Positions 16,692-27,733 are shown, counted from the stretch's first letter. The stretch is 64,000 bases of DNA from Isobaculum melis (GCF_900111355.1 NZ_FOHA01000008.1:1-64000), one strand, 5' to 3'. Notes: a model not told the origin generated them from the letters alone. Numbers and translations: made by a program.

Positions 16692-18387
16692 TTACTTAAT
16701 TTTATTAAAGATTGCTTGAATATAAGCCCAACTATATGGCTTAGGTGAAGTAGTAGTAGGCTGTAGATAGAGTGTTATCCAATACTCATTCTTTGCTGTT
16801 TTATCAATAACAGGAACACCTATTTGCATTTGTGAAGCAGTGTGAGGAATAGCTGAATCAGTTAGGATATGCCCCATATATTGGTAGTATTCTGGAACAA
16901 TGGTATTTATCTGAAAGTATTTTCCGGCATTATTCTTATACAAAGCAGAAGTAGTATATGTATTGGAATCATTAACTACTGAACTAGCAAAAACATTTGC
17001 TGTTTCATACACAGTAGTCACATCTTCTGGCTTTTGTGCATCAACATTTTTAATCATGGTATACCCTTTGCCGGGAAGAATCGTCTGCTCATTATGATTT
17101 AAGACCACTTGTTGAATATGAAGTGTGATGTACTGTTTTTTATAGAAGTAAACAACTGTGATTGGTGTGTGTTGATGTGTGTTGATGTGTACCAGTTACG
17201 TTTGTAGGCATGTTCACTAAATCATAGTCTTTAAATGTTTTCATAAGGTAAGTGGCATCATAAGTAGAATCGATTGAGAAAGTGTTCTGTAGTATTTCTT
17301 CAGTAGCTAATAACTCATTTGTATCTTGGTCAAGAAATTGCACTTTTACCAGTTGAGGAACATTGGCACTATAAGAATTTTCTTCTATTTCTAATTGTGA
17401 GTCATAAGAACTGAATTCGACAAAATAACCTTGGATAAAATCAGGATCTGGATTGGTATTTGCTAAATCATTCCAAAATTTAGAGCCTCTTAAAGCAAAT
17501 TGGAGTACATACTCTCCGTTTCCGCCAGCACCATAAATACTATTGTTTGGTTCAGGAGTAGCAAGAGCCCATCCGTCGTAGACACCCTCTGGAACATAAC
17601 CGCCTAGAGCTCTTTTTTTACCAATGAAAAAAATTTTACCTGCTTCGGGTCCATTTGCCCAATACCAATTGTCCATTCCGTAATTATAGTCATCTTCTAT
17701 ATTTGAAATTGAGTCTTGGTCAATAATGGGTGTTCTGTCCTTATGAAACATTCTGGTTCCACCTAGCCAGCCGGGGTTTTTTGCAATAGAATTATAAATA
17801 TAGTCATGCTCCACCTCGCTAGTGATTGTAGCAAGATATCCTGTTAATCCTTTATAAGTTATTTTTTTTGCAGCATTGTAGGCATCAAGCCAACTGGTGT
17901 AAGCTGGTACAAATTTATAATAGTGAGTGATTCCTTGAGGATCTTTCCAAGAGGAAATTTCTTCTGTACTAAGAGAAATAGAAATTTTTCCTTGTGTTTT
18001 TTTCTCATCATTAATTGAAAAACTCGCTTGCTCTAAGACCGCTTGTACATTGGCAGGAGTATTATTCTCTGTTAGTAAATAATTGATTGTAGCATCAGTT
18101 GGATTGTTAAAGGTTGTCCAACCAGTTGGTGCAGTGAGATTCAATGTCATCCCAGCAGGCATGGTAATGGTAATAGAAGCAACAGTTCCAAAACTTGTTT
18201 GCACAGATACCTCATTTAAAACAAATTTTTCCTGCTCTCTTTTAATGGTATATGTAAGTGGGGAAAGTGATGATTTTACAGAGGGATTTATTTCCTCGGC
18301 AAAGCTTGGTTTTGTAAGAACAAAAAGCATAATCAAAAAGCAATTTAATGCAAAGAAACTTAATTGTTTCTTATTTAATTGACTCAT
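16692..18387 (-). pseudogene. Secreted C-type lectin / MucBP-like surface protein, frameshifted by a 10-base tandem duplication
   Basis: Two minus-strand pieces belong to one gene. The 5' piece (18387 to the stop at 17140) encodes a signal peptide (SFFALNCFLIMLFVLTKPSFAEE), a beta-rich domain, and a C-type-lectin-like domain. That domain has GYLATITSEVEHDYIY, WYWANGPE, ATPEPNN and FVEFSS, which are its WIGG/EPN/WND-type hallmarks. A MucBP-like domain then starts (VKVQFLDQDTNELL...) and breaks off after VTGTHQHTSTHTNHS. The 3' piece (to 16692) encodes the rest of that domain and a ~110-residue tail. Removing one copy of the duplicated 10 bases at 17171-17190 gives THQHTPITVVYFYKK and joins both pieces. 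There is no LPXTG or WxL end. The ATG at 18387 is chosen because AGGAG lies 9 bases upstream. Adhesin role is an inference. Confidence 0.8.
17171..17190. repeat. 10-base tandem duplication that causes the frameshift
   Basis: GTTGATGTGT occurs twice in a row (17171-17180, 17181-17190), flanked by a further GTGTGT. One copy would leave the lectin gene open; two copies shift the frame by one base. This is a typical slipped-strand site. Confidence 0.9.
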
Positions 18388-18688
18388 TATAAACAACTCC
18401 TATTTTCTGGTTTATTCGTGAAAGACTGACTGACAAAAATGTGTTTAATTTGAATACTAAAAAGGTGAGCTGAACTAACCTTTTGTTTGGTTAACTTGTC
18501 TAATTGTTTGACTGCTTTTCTGTATAGGAAAACCTATACTTATTAATAGATTTTAAGCTTTCTAAGTAATAATATAACAATGAAAAGTCGAGGTCAACTA
18601 TGAAAGGTATTTTTTTATGATGATGTTAGGCATTTTTTTCTATAAGAGATCTTTTTATGAAAAAAATGTGACTTTTTAACTAATTTAC

Positions 18689-18738
18689 GAAGGTTCGCTT
18701 TTTACTTTTATTAAAAACATCTTAAAAAACGAACGTTA
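18689..18738. promoter_or_regulatory. Pair of inverted PurBox-like sites upstream of purR
   Basis: AAAAGCGAACCTTC on the minus strand (18689-18702) and AAAAACGAACGTTA on the plus strand (18725-18738) both resemble the PurBox (A-rich, CGAAC, then A/T). Inverted pairs are the normal operator of PurR in Firmicutes, although the 22-base gap is longer than the usual ~16-17. Autoregulation of purR would follow. Confidence 0.45.
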
Positions 18739-18784
18739 ATCTGTTTTTAATAAAAAAAAGCTACCTTTTTCTTCTATAAAACGA

Positions 18785-18790
18785 TATAAT
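18785..18790 (+). promoter_or_regulatory. -10 element of the purR promoter
   Basis: TATAAT 56 bases before the purR start. No good -35 hexamer is visible at 17 bases, which would fit an activator-dependent or PurBox-controlled promoter. Confidence 0.4.
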
Positions 18791-18845
18791 GTTGAAAAGA
18801 ACTAAAATAATGAACATTAAATAAATAATAGAGAGGTTATAGCCT

Positions 18846-19673
18846 ATGAAAGTAAGAAGAAGTGAGCGTTTAATTGATATGACTTGCTATCTGTTAGAAA
18901 AGCCACATACGTTGGTTTCTCTAACTTTATTTGCGAATCGGTATGATTCAGCGAAATCTTCCATTAGTGAAGATTTGACCATTATTAAAAAGACTTTTAG
19001 TGATAGAGGGATTGGTACACTAGAAACAGTCTCTGGTGCTGCTGGAGGTGTCATGTTTATTCCTAAAACGAATAAAGAAGATGCTAAAGCATTTATTGAA
19101 GAAATGTGTGATCGTCTTTCTGAGCAGGATCGTTTATTACCTGGTGGCTATGTTTATTTATCTGATTTATTAGGAAATCCAGCGATTCTTAAAACAACAG
19201 GTAAAATTATTGCGACGCAATATCTAGACAAAGAAATAGATGCAGTGATGACTGTGGCGACAAAAGGCGTGCCAATTGCCCAAGCGGTTGCCAGTTATCT
19301 AAATGTACCTTTTGTGATTGTGAGAAGAGACTCTAAGATTACTGAAGGCTCAACTGTAAGTATCAACTATGTATCTGGTTCATCAGAGCGTGTTGAGAAA
19401 ATGGAATTATCAAAACGCAGTTTAAAGCAAGGCTCTAGAGTACTGATTGTGGATGACTTCATGAAAGGCGGCGGAACTGTTAATGGTATGCGCAGCTTAA
19501 TTGACGAATTTGAAGCAGAGCTTGTCGGTATTACAGTATTTGCAGAAACAAAATTCTCAGGAGAACGTATGGTGGAAGATTATACTTCACTTTTATGTGT
19601 AGATGATGTGGATGTTAGGGACAAGCGGATTCATGTCAGTCCAGGTAATTATTTTGACAAATTGAATAAATAA
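18846..19673 (+). CDS. purR: Purine operon regulator PurR
   Basis: A protein of 275 residues. It has an N-terminal winged-helix domain (MKVRRSERLIDMTCYLLEKP, then the KSSISEDLTIIKKTF recognition region). A phosphoribosyltransferase-type effector domain follows with the PRPP motif VLIVDDFMKGGGTVNG near residue 205. The protein binds PRPP and controls purine biosynthesis and transport genes. It is followed by spoVG, glmU and prs, a neighbourhood conserved in Firmicutes and logical because prs makes PRPP. AGAGAGG precedes the ATG. Confidence 0.95.
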   Translation: MKVRRSERLIDMTCYLLEKPHTLVSLTLFANRYDSAKSSISEDLTIIKKTFSDRGIGTLETVSGAAGGVMFIPKTNKEDAKAFIEEMCDRLSEQDRLLPGGYVYLSDLLGNPAILKTTGKIIATQYLDKEIDAVMTVATKGVPIAQAVASYLNVPFVIVRRDSKITEGSTVSINYVSGSSERVEKMELSKRSLKQGSRVLIVDDFMKGGGTVNGMRSLIDEFEAELVGITVFAETKFSGERMVEDYTSLLCVDDVDVRDKRIHVSPGNYFDKLNK

Positions 19674-19852
19674 TTAGATAATAGATGAAATTCAAAAGTT
19701 GACTAGTGGATAAACCATTTTTGTTTGTGAAAAATAGTTGAAAACATTAACACTTTATGGTGAATATCGTGTACAATATGAAGTGAATCTACAGTGCTAT
19801 TGGAAAAACTCAGCTGAATATTTTTGATTTTCTTAAAATTTCGCAATTTTTG

Positions 19853-19885
19853 TTGAAAAATGGAAAAAAACTAGTATAGTATAAT
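19853..19885 (+). promoter_or_regulatory. Probable sigma-A promoter of spoVG
   Basis: TTGAAA (19853-19858), a 16-base spacer and TATAGT (19875-19880). An overlapping TATAAT at 19880-19885 is an alternative -10. About 80 bases ahead of the spoVG start. Confidence 0.5.
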
Positions 19886-19964
19886 TTATGCTGGGGAGCT
19901 AATAAAGTTCTTACCTGGTCAACTGATGATTCGGGCAGGCACGAAACAAGGGAGAGAAAAACAA

Positions 19965-20273
19965 ATGGACGTAACAGACGTAAGATTAAGAAAAGTCGAC
20001 ATTGAAGGTCGTATGAAAGCAATTGCTTCTATTACTTTAGATGGAGAATTTGTCGTTCACGACATTCGTGTCATTGAAGGAAATACTGGTTTATTCGTAG
20101 CAATGCCAAGTAAACGTGGGAATGATGGAGAGTTCCGTGATATCGCACATCCAATCAATATGACAATGAGAACGAAAGTTCAAGACGCTGTTTTAGCTGC
20201 TTATGAAGAAGCAGAAGATGCAATACCAGCAGTTACTGATGCTGAAGAGACACCTAACGAAGATGCAGAATAA
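19965..20273 (+). CDS. spoVG: SpoVG family RNA/DNA-binding regulator
   Basis: A protein of 102 residues from the ATG at 19965, with AGGGAGAG upstream; the in-frame ATG at 19926 is too far from any ribosome site. The start [40 protein letters not shown] and FRDIAHPI are the SpoVG core. The acidic C-terminal tail is variable in the family. SpoVG binds nucleic acids and acts as a global regulator in non-sporulating Firmicutes too; a spore function is not implied. It has its own terminator at 20280. Confidence 0.95.
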   Translation: MDVTDVRLRKVDIEGRMKAIASITLDGEFVVHDIRVIEGNTGLFVAMPSKRGNDGEFRDIAHPINMTMRTKVQDAVLAAYEEAEDAIPAVTDAEETPNEDAE

Positions 20274-20279
20274 TTAGAC

Positions 20280-20303
20280 AGGATCCTTTTAGGGTCCTTT
20301 TTT
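20280..20303 (+). terminator. Intrinsic terminator after spoVG
   Basis: AGGATCC (20280-20286) and GGGTCCT (20292-20298) pair with one G-U, with a 5-base loop and a T run. Confidence 0.8.
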
Positions 20304-20439
20304 CATGCAAAAAATACCTTGTTTTCTTTATTTAAGACCTAGACCTTTCTTGAAGTTACATACAGTTTGAGGTATTATAAAGGGGTTGAAATTGTTTAGA
20401 ATAAACAATAAATTAGATAAAGTGAGGAGCATTAACCTT

Positions 20440-21810
20440 ATGAGTAATCGATATGCCGTTATTTTAGCAGCAGGTCAAGGTTCAAGAATGAAATCAAAAT
20501 TATACAAAGTGTTACATCCAGTTGCAGGTAAACCAATGGTGGAACATGTAGTAGACCAAATTGAAAAAATTCAACCAACAGAAATTGTCACAATTGTAGG
20601 TCATGGTGCTGAACAAGTAAAAGCACATTTGGGTAGTCGTTCTTCTTATGCGACTCAAACAGAGCAATTAGGAACTGGACATGCTGTTTTACAAGCAAAA
20701 GATTTATTAGCAAATAAAGAAGGAATCACTTTGGTTGTGTGTGGTGATACACCTTTATTAACGGCAGATACCTTAAATAATCTTGTTGAATACCATCAAG
20801 AAAAAGGCGCACAGGCTACTATTTTAACAGCTTTTGCTGAAGATCCAACAGGCTATGGTCGTGTCATTCGTAATGAACTAGGAATTGTTGAGAAAATTGT
20901 TGAGCAAAAAGATGCAACTAAAGAAGAGGCTCGTGTACAAGAAATTAACACAGGAACCTATTGCTTTGATAACAAAATGCTATTTGAAGCTTTAGCACAA
21001 GTTGGTAATAACAATGCACAGGGTGAATATTATTTACCAGATGTGATTGAAATTTTAAAAGCGAAAGCACAAATTGTTGCAGCTTATCGTATGAAGGATT
21101 TTGAAGAAGCATTAGGCGTAAATGATCGCATTGCTTTGGCTGAAGCGGCTAAATTAATGCGTCTTAGAATTAATCATGAGCATATGAAAAATGGTGTGAC
21201 ATTAATCGATCCAGAAACCACTTATATTGACCGTGATGTAAAAATTGGTTCAGACACAGTGATTGAAGCAGGGGTTGTTTTAAAAGGGAAAACAGAAATT
21301 GGCGCAGATTGCTTGATTGGCGCACATTCAGAAATCATCGAAAGTAAAATTGCAGATAATGCTCAAGTAGTGAGTTCAAACATTGAGCACTCAACAGTTG
21401 CTGAAGCTGCGACAATTGGACCATATAGCCACCTACGTCCAAATAGTGTAATTGAAGAAGCTGCGCATATTGGTAACTTTGTTGAAGTCAAAAATGCGAC
21501 AGTTGGTAAAGGAACAAAAGCGGGGCATTTAACTTATATTGGTGATGCGGAGTTAGGTGAGCATATCAATATTGGTTGTGGTACTATTTTTGTTAATTAT
21601 GATGGCCAAAATAAATTCAAAACGATTGTCGGAGATTATGCTTTCATTGGAAGCAATGCCAATCTTGTGGCACCACTGATTATTGAGAAAAACGCAGTCA
21701 TTGCAGCGGGTTCTACAATTACTCAAGATGTACCAGAAGATTCACTTGCGATTGCTAGAAGTCGTCAAGAAAATAAAGTAGGGTATTTAAAAGAGCAAAA
21801 GAAAAAATAA
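20440..21810 (+). CDS. glmU: Bifunctional UDP-N-acetylglucosamine pyrophosphorylase / glucosamine-1-phosphate acetyltransferase
   Basis: A protein of 456 residues from the ATG at 20440 (GAGGAG 10 bases upstream). The N-terminal uridylyltransferase domain starts [22 protein letters not shown] and has GDTPLL; the C-terminal half is a left-handed beta-helix of hexapeptide repeats with [20 protein letters not shown] and [11 protein letters not shown]. It acetylates glucosamine-1-phosphate and couples it to UTP to give UDP-GlcNAc, the precursor for peptidoglycan and probably for surface polysaccharide. prs follows about 100 bases downstream without a visible terminator. Confidence 0.97.
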   Translation: MSNRYAVILAAGQGSRMKSKLYKVLHPVAGKPMVEHVVDQIEKIQPTEIVTIVGHGAEQVKAHLGSRSSYATQTEQLGTGHAVLQAKDLLANKEGITLVVCGDTPLLTADTLNNLVEYHQEKGAQATILTAFAEDPTGYGRVIRNELGIVEKIVEQKDATKEEARVQEINTGTYCFDNKMLFEALAQVGNNNAQGEYYLPDVIEILKAKAQIVAAYRMKDFEEALGVNDRIALAEAAKLMRLRINHEHMKNGVTLIDPETTYIDRDVKIGSDTVIEAGVVLKGKTEIGADCLIGAHSEIIESKIADNAQVVSSNIEHSTVAEAATIGPYSHLRPNSVIEEAAHIGNFVEVKNATVGKGTKAGHLTYIGDAELGEHINIGCGTIFVNYDGQNKFKTIVGDYAFIGSNANLVAPLIIEKNAVIAAGSTITQDVPEDSLAIARSRQENKVGYLKEQKKK

Positions 21811-21912
21811 ATTCTATCATTTTTCTAATATTGCTTGCTTTATTCCGTAATATTTCTTAGTATCTTATGTGTAGGGTATAAAAATTCTAATATAGAGAAA
21901 GTGGAGGACATT

Positions 21913-22878
21913 ATGTCAGAACATTATTTTGATCCAAAGTTAAAGATTTTTGCATTAAACTCTAACAAGCCTTTAGCAGAAAAAATTGCTAAAGCAGTGG
22001 GAGTAGAATTAGGGAAATTGGCTGTGGATCAATTCAGCGATGGAGAAATTCGTATTAACATTGAAGAAAGTATTCGTGGGGCACATGTTTATATTGTTCA
22101 ATCAACATCAAATCCAGTAAATGATAATTTAATGGAAATGTTAATTATGATTGATGCATTAAGACGTGCAAGTGCGAAAACAATCAACTTAGTTATTCCT
22201 TATTACGGTTATGCAAGACAGGATCGTAAAGCAAGATCTCGCGAGCCAATCACATCTAAACTTGTTGCCAATATGCTTGTAGCTGCTGGCGCAACAAGAA
22301 TTCTGACACTAGACTTACACGCTGCCCAAATTCAAGGATTCTTTGATATCCCTGTTGATCATTTAATGGGTGCACCTTTATTAGCAGACTATTTCTTAGA
22401 AAAAGGCATTGCTCATTCTGATGATGTTGTTGTTGTTTCACCAGATCATGGTGGTGTAACACGCGCTAGAAAAATGGCGGAATATTTAAAAGCGCCAATT
22501 GCGATTATTGATAAACGCAGACCAAAAGCGAATGTGGCTGAAGTCATGAATATCATTGGAAATGTTGAAGGCAAGAAATGTATCTTAATTGATGATTTAA
22601 TTGATACTGCAGGTACCATTACACTAGCTGCTAAAGCATTAGAAGAAGCGGGCGCAACAGCTGTTTATGCATGTTGTACACACCCTGTTTTATCTGGTCC
22701 AGCGTTAGAGCGTATCGAAGCATCACCAATCAAAGAATTAGTTGTAACAGATTCAATTTATTTACCAGAAGAAAGAAAATGTCCGAAAATTGTTGAAGTA
22801 ACTGTTGGCGATTTAATGGGAGATGCGATCAAACGTATCCACGAAAATAAATCTGTTAGTCCGTTATTCGAAAATTAA
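21913..22878 (+). CDS. prs: Ribose-phosphate pyrophosphokinase
   Basis: A protein of 321 residues from the ATG at 21913 (GGAGG 6 bases upstream). Recognisable motifs are [27 protein letters not shown], the [11 protein letters not shown] metal/ATP region, [13 protein letters not shown], and the PRPP loop [12 protein letters not shown]. It converts ribose-5-phosphate and ATP to PRPP for nucleotide, His and Trp synthesis and for PurR signalling. It is co-oriented with glmU and ends in a strong terminator at 22889. Confidence 0.97.
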   Translation: MSEHYFDPKLKIFALNSNKPLAEKIAKAVGVELGKLAVDQFSDGEIRINIEESIRGAHVYIVQSTSNPVNDNLMEMLIMIDALRRASAKTINLVIPYYGYARQDRKARSREPITSKLVANMLVAAGATRILTLDLHAAQIQGFFDIPVDHLMGAPLLADYFLEKGIAHSDDVVVVSPDHGGVTRARKMAEYLKAPIAIIDKRRPKANVAEVMNIIGNVEGKKCILIDDLIDTAGTITLAAKALEEAGATAVYACCTHPVLSGPALERIEASPIKELVVTDSIYLPEERKCPKIVEVTVGDLMGDAIKRIHENKSVSPLFEN

Positions 22879-22888
22879 GAGGGAATCA

Positions 22889-22932
22889 AAGGAAGTGCTA
22901 AGCCTGAAAAAGGTAGAGCGCTTCCTTTTTTT
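22889..22932 (+). terminator. Intrinsic terminator after prs
   Basis: GGAAGTGCT (22891-22899) pairs with AGCGCTTCC (about 22916-22924) with a wobble, an inner CCT/AGG pair, then T7. Confidence 0.85.
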
Positions 22933-23008
22933 AACTGGAAATATGACAGATTTTTGACAATCAAAAAGAAAGTGGAAAAAGAAATTTTTACTTTTTCATT
23001 TTTTCCTA

Positions 23009-23036
23009 TTGAATTTTATATAAAAAGAGTTAGAAT
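23009..23036 (+). promoter_or_regulatory. Probable sigma-A promoter of kup
   Basis: TTGAAT (23009-23014), 16-base spacer, TAGAAT (23031-23036). It gives a leader of about 75 bases, too short for the large cyclic-di-AMP (ydaO-type) riboswitch found ahead of some potassium transporter genes. Confidence 0.5.
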
Positions 23037-23119
23037 AGGTTGGATGATGTTTAAATTTTGATTAAATATCAATGTTGTGAGAATAGCATTTTATATAGAG
23101 AATCTAACTGAAGGAAGCG

Positions 23120-25129
23120 ATGAAATTGAAACTGAAAAAAAGTCAACATGGTATTCATAAACTATCGATAGCAGGTATGTTTATCACGTTGGGAATTGTT
23201 TATGGTGATATTGGCACATCACCACTGTATGTAATGAAAGCGATGGTTCAAGGCAATGGTGGCTTGGCACATATTTCTGAAAACTTTGTGTTAGGAGCAG
23301 TATCGCTGATTTTTTGGACAGTGACGATTTTGACTTCGGTTAAATATGTATTGATCACACTTCATGCAGATAATAATGGTGAAGGTGGGATTTTCTCTCT
23401 TTATACATTAGTACGAAGAAGAGCAAAGTGGTTAATTGTGCCCGCTATGATTGGTGGTGCAGCGTTATTAGCTGATGGGATGTTAACGCCAGCAGTAACG
23501 GTAACCTCAGCTATTGAAGGATTGAAGATTCTGCCACATTTCAATGATTTATTTGGGAATAATCAACATATCATTATTGTGCTTGTCATTACCATTATTA
23601 GTACGTTGTTTTTATTCCAACGTTTTGGAACAGAAAGTGTTGGGAAAATTTTTGGTCCAATTATGTTACTTTGGTTTTCAATGCTCGCTTTGTTTGGCAT
23701 TATTAATTTAATGGGAGATTTTAGTATTTTACGTGCCTTATCTCCGCATTATGCCATTCAGCTCTTATTCAGTGATGAAAATAAATTAGGCTTTTTCATT
23801 TTAGGCGGTGCGTTTCTGGCAACAACAGGAGCAGAAGCACTGTATTCAGACTTAGGACATGTTGGTCGAAAAAATATTTATTGGACATGGCCATTTGTAA
23901 AAATCAGCTTAGTTTTAAATTATTTTGGCCAAGCTGCTTGGCTATTGAAAGCAAAAGAGACACCTGAATTGTATCCAGTAGATTCATTAAATCCATTTTT
24001 CCAAATTATGCCAAGTCAATTCTTGTTATTTGGTGTCATTCTTGCGACAATGGCTGCTATTATTGCTTCTCAAGCGTTAATTACAGGGTCCTATACATTG
24101 GTGTCTGAGGCGATTAAATTAAACCTATTGCCACGCTTGCATATTCGCTATCCATCGTCTTCAAAAGGGCAATTATATATTCCGGCAGTCAATACAACCT
24201 TATGGGCTGTCTGTATTGGGGTTGTTCTATACTTTAAGAATTCAGAGCATATGGAAGCAGCGTATGGCTTGTCTATTACTGTAACTATGCTAATGACCAC
24301 TATTTTACTCTTTAATTATTTATTGAAACGTAAAGTATCCATTATCATAGCAGTCTTAATTACGGCCTTTTTTGCAGCATTTGAAGGCTCATTCTTTATT
24401 GCCAGTGTTGTGAAATTTATGCATGGTGGTTTTGTGGCAGTCTTTATTGCCTTAGCGATTTTATTCATTATGTATATTTGGATTCGTGGTTATTATATTA
24501 AGATGCGTCTCCAAGAAAATGTGGAAATTAATGAGTATAAAGAGCAATTGAGTCAATTGAAGCATGATGAGGATCAAGCGAAATATGCAACAAACTTAGT
24601 TTATCTGACCAATTGCCCAGAACATGGACAAGTAGAGCGTAAAATCATGTATTCTATTTTAGATAAAAGACCAAAACGCGCGGATGTTTACTGGTTTGTT
24701 AATGTCGTTGTAACAGATGAGCCTTTTACAGCAGACTATACGGTTGATACCTTAGGAACCGATTATATGTTTAAAGTACAATTAAAGCTTGGTTTTAGAG
24801 TAGATCAACAACTAAATGTCTTTTTACGCCAAATAGTCACAGATTTATTATGCTCTGGTGAAGTGAAGATTCAATCCAGAACCTATACCACATTACCAGG
24901 ACGTAAAATGGGTGATTTCCGTTATATTATCATTCAAGAAAAACTTTCTTCTGAAACAAGATTAAGTGCAGCAGAAACCTTTATTATGCATGCAAAACTC
25001 TTTATTAAGAAGTTAACTGTTACACCAGCTAAATGGTTTGGACTTGAAACTAGTGATGTTGAAGTCGAAAATGTACCATTATTTCTTGGTAGCAGACATG
25101 ATATTAAATTAACACGTGTGATGAAATAA
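23120..25129 (+). CDS. kup: Potassium uptake protein Kup
   Basis: A protein of 669 residues, the family length. About 12 membrane segments lie in the first ~430 residues, then a cytoplasmic domain. Kup signatures include GIVYGDIGTSPLYVMKA near the N-terminus, NNGEGGIFSLYTLVRR, LLADGMLTPAVTVTSAIEG and EALYSDLGHVGRKNIYWTWPFVK. It is a proton-coupled potassium importer of the KUP/HAK family. It is a single-gene unit with its own promoter and terminator. Confidence 0.95.
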   Translation: MKLKLKKSQHGIHKLSIAGMFITLGIVYGDIGTSPLYVMKAMVQGNGGLAHISENFVLGAVSLIFWTVTILTSVKYVLITLHADNNGEGGIFSLYTLVRRRAKWLIVPAMIGGAALLADGMLTPAVTVTSAIEGLKILPHFNDLFGNNQHIIIVLVITIISTLFLFQRFGTESVGKIFGPIMLLWFSMLALFGIINLMGDFSILRALSPHYAIQLLFSDENKLGFFILGGAFLATTGAEALYSDLGHVGRKNIYWTWPFVKISLVLNYFGQAAWLLKAKETPELYPVDSLNPFFQIMPSQFLLFGVILATMAAIIASQALITGSYTLVSEAIKLNLLPRLHIRYPSSSKGQLYIPAVNTTLWAVCIGVVLYFKNSEHMEAAYGLSITVTMLMTTILLFNYLLKRKVSIIIAVLITAFFAAFEGSFFIASVVKFMHGGFVAVFIALAILFIMYIWIRGYYIKMRLQENVEINEYKEQLSQLKHDEDQAKYATNLVYLTNCPEHGQVERKIMYSILDKRPKRADVYWFVNVVVTDEPFTADYTVDTLGTDYMFKVQLKLGFRVDQQLNVFLRQIVTDLLCSGEVKIQSRTYTTLPGRKMGDFRYIIIQEKLSSETRLSAAETFIMHAKLFIKKLTVTPAKWFGLETSDVEVENVPLFLGSRHDIKLTRVMK

Positions 25130-25134
25130 ATGGA

Positions 25135-25177
25135 AAGCAATCGTTAGAGAGTGTTTATTCTCTGATGATTGCTTTTT
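25135..25177 (+). terminator. Intrinsic terminator after kup
   Basis: AAAGCAATC (25135-25143) pairs with GATTGCTTT (25167-25175), with an inner AGAGA/TCTCT stem and a T run. Confidence 0.85.
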
Positions 25178-25233
25178 TATTTAAAATAAATCCTCTATTT
25201 TTACGTACAGTAATAATGAAAGGATGTGATCAG

Positions 25234-25932
25234 ATGCTTTTTTTGATGATACTTAGCTTATATGGGAGTATTGTTGGGAGCTTTGCAGGCGTTTGTGGAA
25301 TGAGAATTGTGCAGAAACAGTCTTTTTATACTGGAAGAAGTCATTGTGACAAGTGTCAGAGCGTATTGAAGTGGTATGAGCTCATTCCTTTATTTAGCTT
25401 TTTATATTTAAAGGGACGCTGTCGAACTTGTCAGCAGGTTATTCCTAAAGAAATTTTTGTATTTGAGTTGTTTTTTGCTAGTTTCACCCCGTTTCTATGG
25501 CTAACAGGAAATCATCATTGGCGTTTACTGCTTTTTCAATTTCTTCTGATAGGGCTATTAGCTGTATTGGCCTATATCGATATCAAAATCCAGCTTGTGC
25601 CTAATCAAGTGCATCTATGGCTGATGTGCTTAGTTCTTTTGAATTATCAAGGTATTCAAACCCATATAAAAGGAGGTCTGCTTATTTTTGTACCTTTGTT
25701 TATTTTAAGCTGGGTTACTGCTGAAGGCATGGGTGGCGGAGATGTTAAGTTATTTGGAAGTTTAGGGTTTGTTTTGGGTTGGAAAGCTATTCTACTGATT
25801 TTTAGTTATGCTGTTTTTTGCTCGCTACCAATTGCTATGTATATGAAGTTCTATAAGGGAAGGGATGGTGTTCCGTTTGTCCCTTTTATTACCATAGGCA
25901 GCTGCTTGTTTTTCCTTTTTAATGGAAGATAA
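25234..25932 (+). CDS. Type 4 prepilin peptidase (ComC/PilD-like, A24)
   Basis: A protein of 232 residues from the ATG at 25234 (AAGGATG upstream). An N-terminal cytoplasmic zinc-binding domain has two CxxC pairs (CDKC, CRTC). The two catalytic aspartates of the aspartyl protease are in YIDIKIQLVPN and GMGGGDVKLFGSLG. 6-7 membrane segments are present. It cleaves and methylates prepilin-like leaders, as in competence pseudopili. No pilin or comG gene is in the window; these are usually unlinked from comC. It lies between two terminators, so it is monocistronic. Confidence 0.9.
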   Translation: MLFLMILSLYGSIVGSFAGVCGMRIVQKQSFYTGRSHCDKCQSVLKWYELIPLFSFLYLKGRCRTCQQVIPKEIFVFELFFASFTPFLWLTGNHHWRLLLFQFLLIGLLAVLAYIDIKIQLVPNQVHLWLMCLVLLNYQGIQTHIKGGLLIFVPLFILSWVTAEGMGGGDVKLFGSLGFVLGWKAILLIFSYAVFCSLPIAMYMKFYKGRDGVPFVPFITIGSCLFFLFNGR

Positions 25933-25939
25933 CAAGAGA

Positions 25940-25963
25940 AAAACCACAGCTAACTGTGGTTTT
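25940..25963. terminator. Bidirectional terminator between the prepilin peptidase gene and ldh
   Basis: AAAACCACAG (25940-25949) and CTGTGGTTTT (25954-25963) form a perfect 10-base stem with a 4-base loop. It serves both converging genes. Confidence 0.85.
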
Positions 25964-25968
25964 AAAGT

Positions 25969-26991
<1,023 letters not shown>

Positions 26992-27043
26992 TCACAATGA
27001 TACGCATTTTTAAATGAAAGTTACTGATAAACTGCGTTACTTC

Positions 27044-27052
27044 TGCTATAAT
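27044..27052 (+). promoter_or_regulatory. Extended -10 promoter for the pth-mfd operon
   Basis: TGCTATAAT at 27044-27052, about 115 bases ahead of pth. TTACTG at 27021 is a possible distant -35. Confidence 0.5.
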
Positions 27053-27166
27053 AAAAGGAAAATCAAGATAAGTGAGCATTTGCTGGGCGATTCATACTCG
27101 TGCAGCCATTTTGCGCATTCGATCATAATAGACAGAAATGGCTTATCTATAAGGTGAGGAACGAAG

Positions 27167-27733
27167 ATGAAAATGATTGTAGGCCTGGGAAATCCAGGAG
27201 ATAAATATAAAGGTACAAAACATAATATTGGGTTTATCACGTTAGATGAACTCGCTTATCAAGAAAATATGGTCTATAACAAAACTAAATTTGAAGCTGT
27301 TTATGCAGAAGGCTTTATAGGAGCTGAAAAAGTTTTATTAGTCAAACCACAGACTTTTATGAATGAATCAGGGAGATCTATTCGTCCTTTACTGGATTAC
27401 TATCAAATTGAGTTAGAGGATTTAGTTGTAGTGTATGATGATTTAGATTTACCAGTTGGGAAAATTCGTTTGCGCCAAAAAGGGAGTGCAGGTGGTCATA
27501 ATGGGATTAAAAGTATCATTCAACATCTTGGAACCCAGGATTTTAATCGCATTCGAATTGGCATTGATCGCCCAGAAGCAGGACAAACGGTCATCCACCA
27601 TGTCTTGAGCAATTTTCCTAAAGTGCAGCATGAAGATATCTTGTTTGCAGTAAAGGATAGTGCAGCAGCTTTAAAATATTGGGTAGAAGGCCATCCATTT
27701 ATAGATACGATGAATCAATTTAACAAGAAATAA
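27167..27733 (+). CDS. pth: Peptidyl-tRNA hydrolase
   Basis: A protein of 188 residues. It starts MKMIVGLGNPGDKYKGTKHNIGF, with the catalytic His in THNIGF-type KHNIGF and Asn in GNPG. VKPQTFMNESG and VVYDDLDLPVGKIRLRQKGSAGGHNGIKSI complete the Pth signature. It releases tRNA from drop-off peptidyl-tRNA. GAGGAACG precedes the ATG. It is the first gene of a long operon that runs through mfd, the flippase-like gene, mazG and rqcP. Confidence 0.97.
   Translation: MKMIVGLGNPGDKYKGTKHNIGFITLDELAYQENMVYNKTKFEAVYAEGFIGAEKVLLVKPQTFMNESGRSIRPLLDYYQIELEDLVVVYDDLDLPVGKIRLRQKGSAGGHNGIKSIIQHLGTQDFNRIRIGIDRPEAGQTVIHHVLSNFPKVQHEDILFAVKDSAAALKYWVEGHPFIDTMNQFNKK

Larger units (their letters stand above)
18388..18845. 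other. Divergent intergenic region between the lectin gene and purR
   Basis: About 460 AT-rich bases without a credible gene. The purR half holds two CGAAC elements in inverted orientation (18689-18702 and 18725-18738) and a TATAAT at 18785-18790. Nothing specific was recognised in the lectin half (18388-18650), apart from several short inverted AT-rich stretches. Confidence 0.5.

Noticed and set aside
19965-20273. spoVG as a sign of a spore-forming organism.
   Set aside because: spoVG is widespread in non-sporulating Firmicutes, and no other sporulation gene is present.
22880-23119. Cyclic-di-AMP riboswitch before kup.
   Set aside because: Only about 75 bases lie between the probable promoter and kup, and no conserved core was seen.
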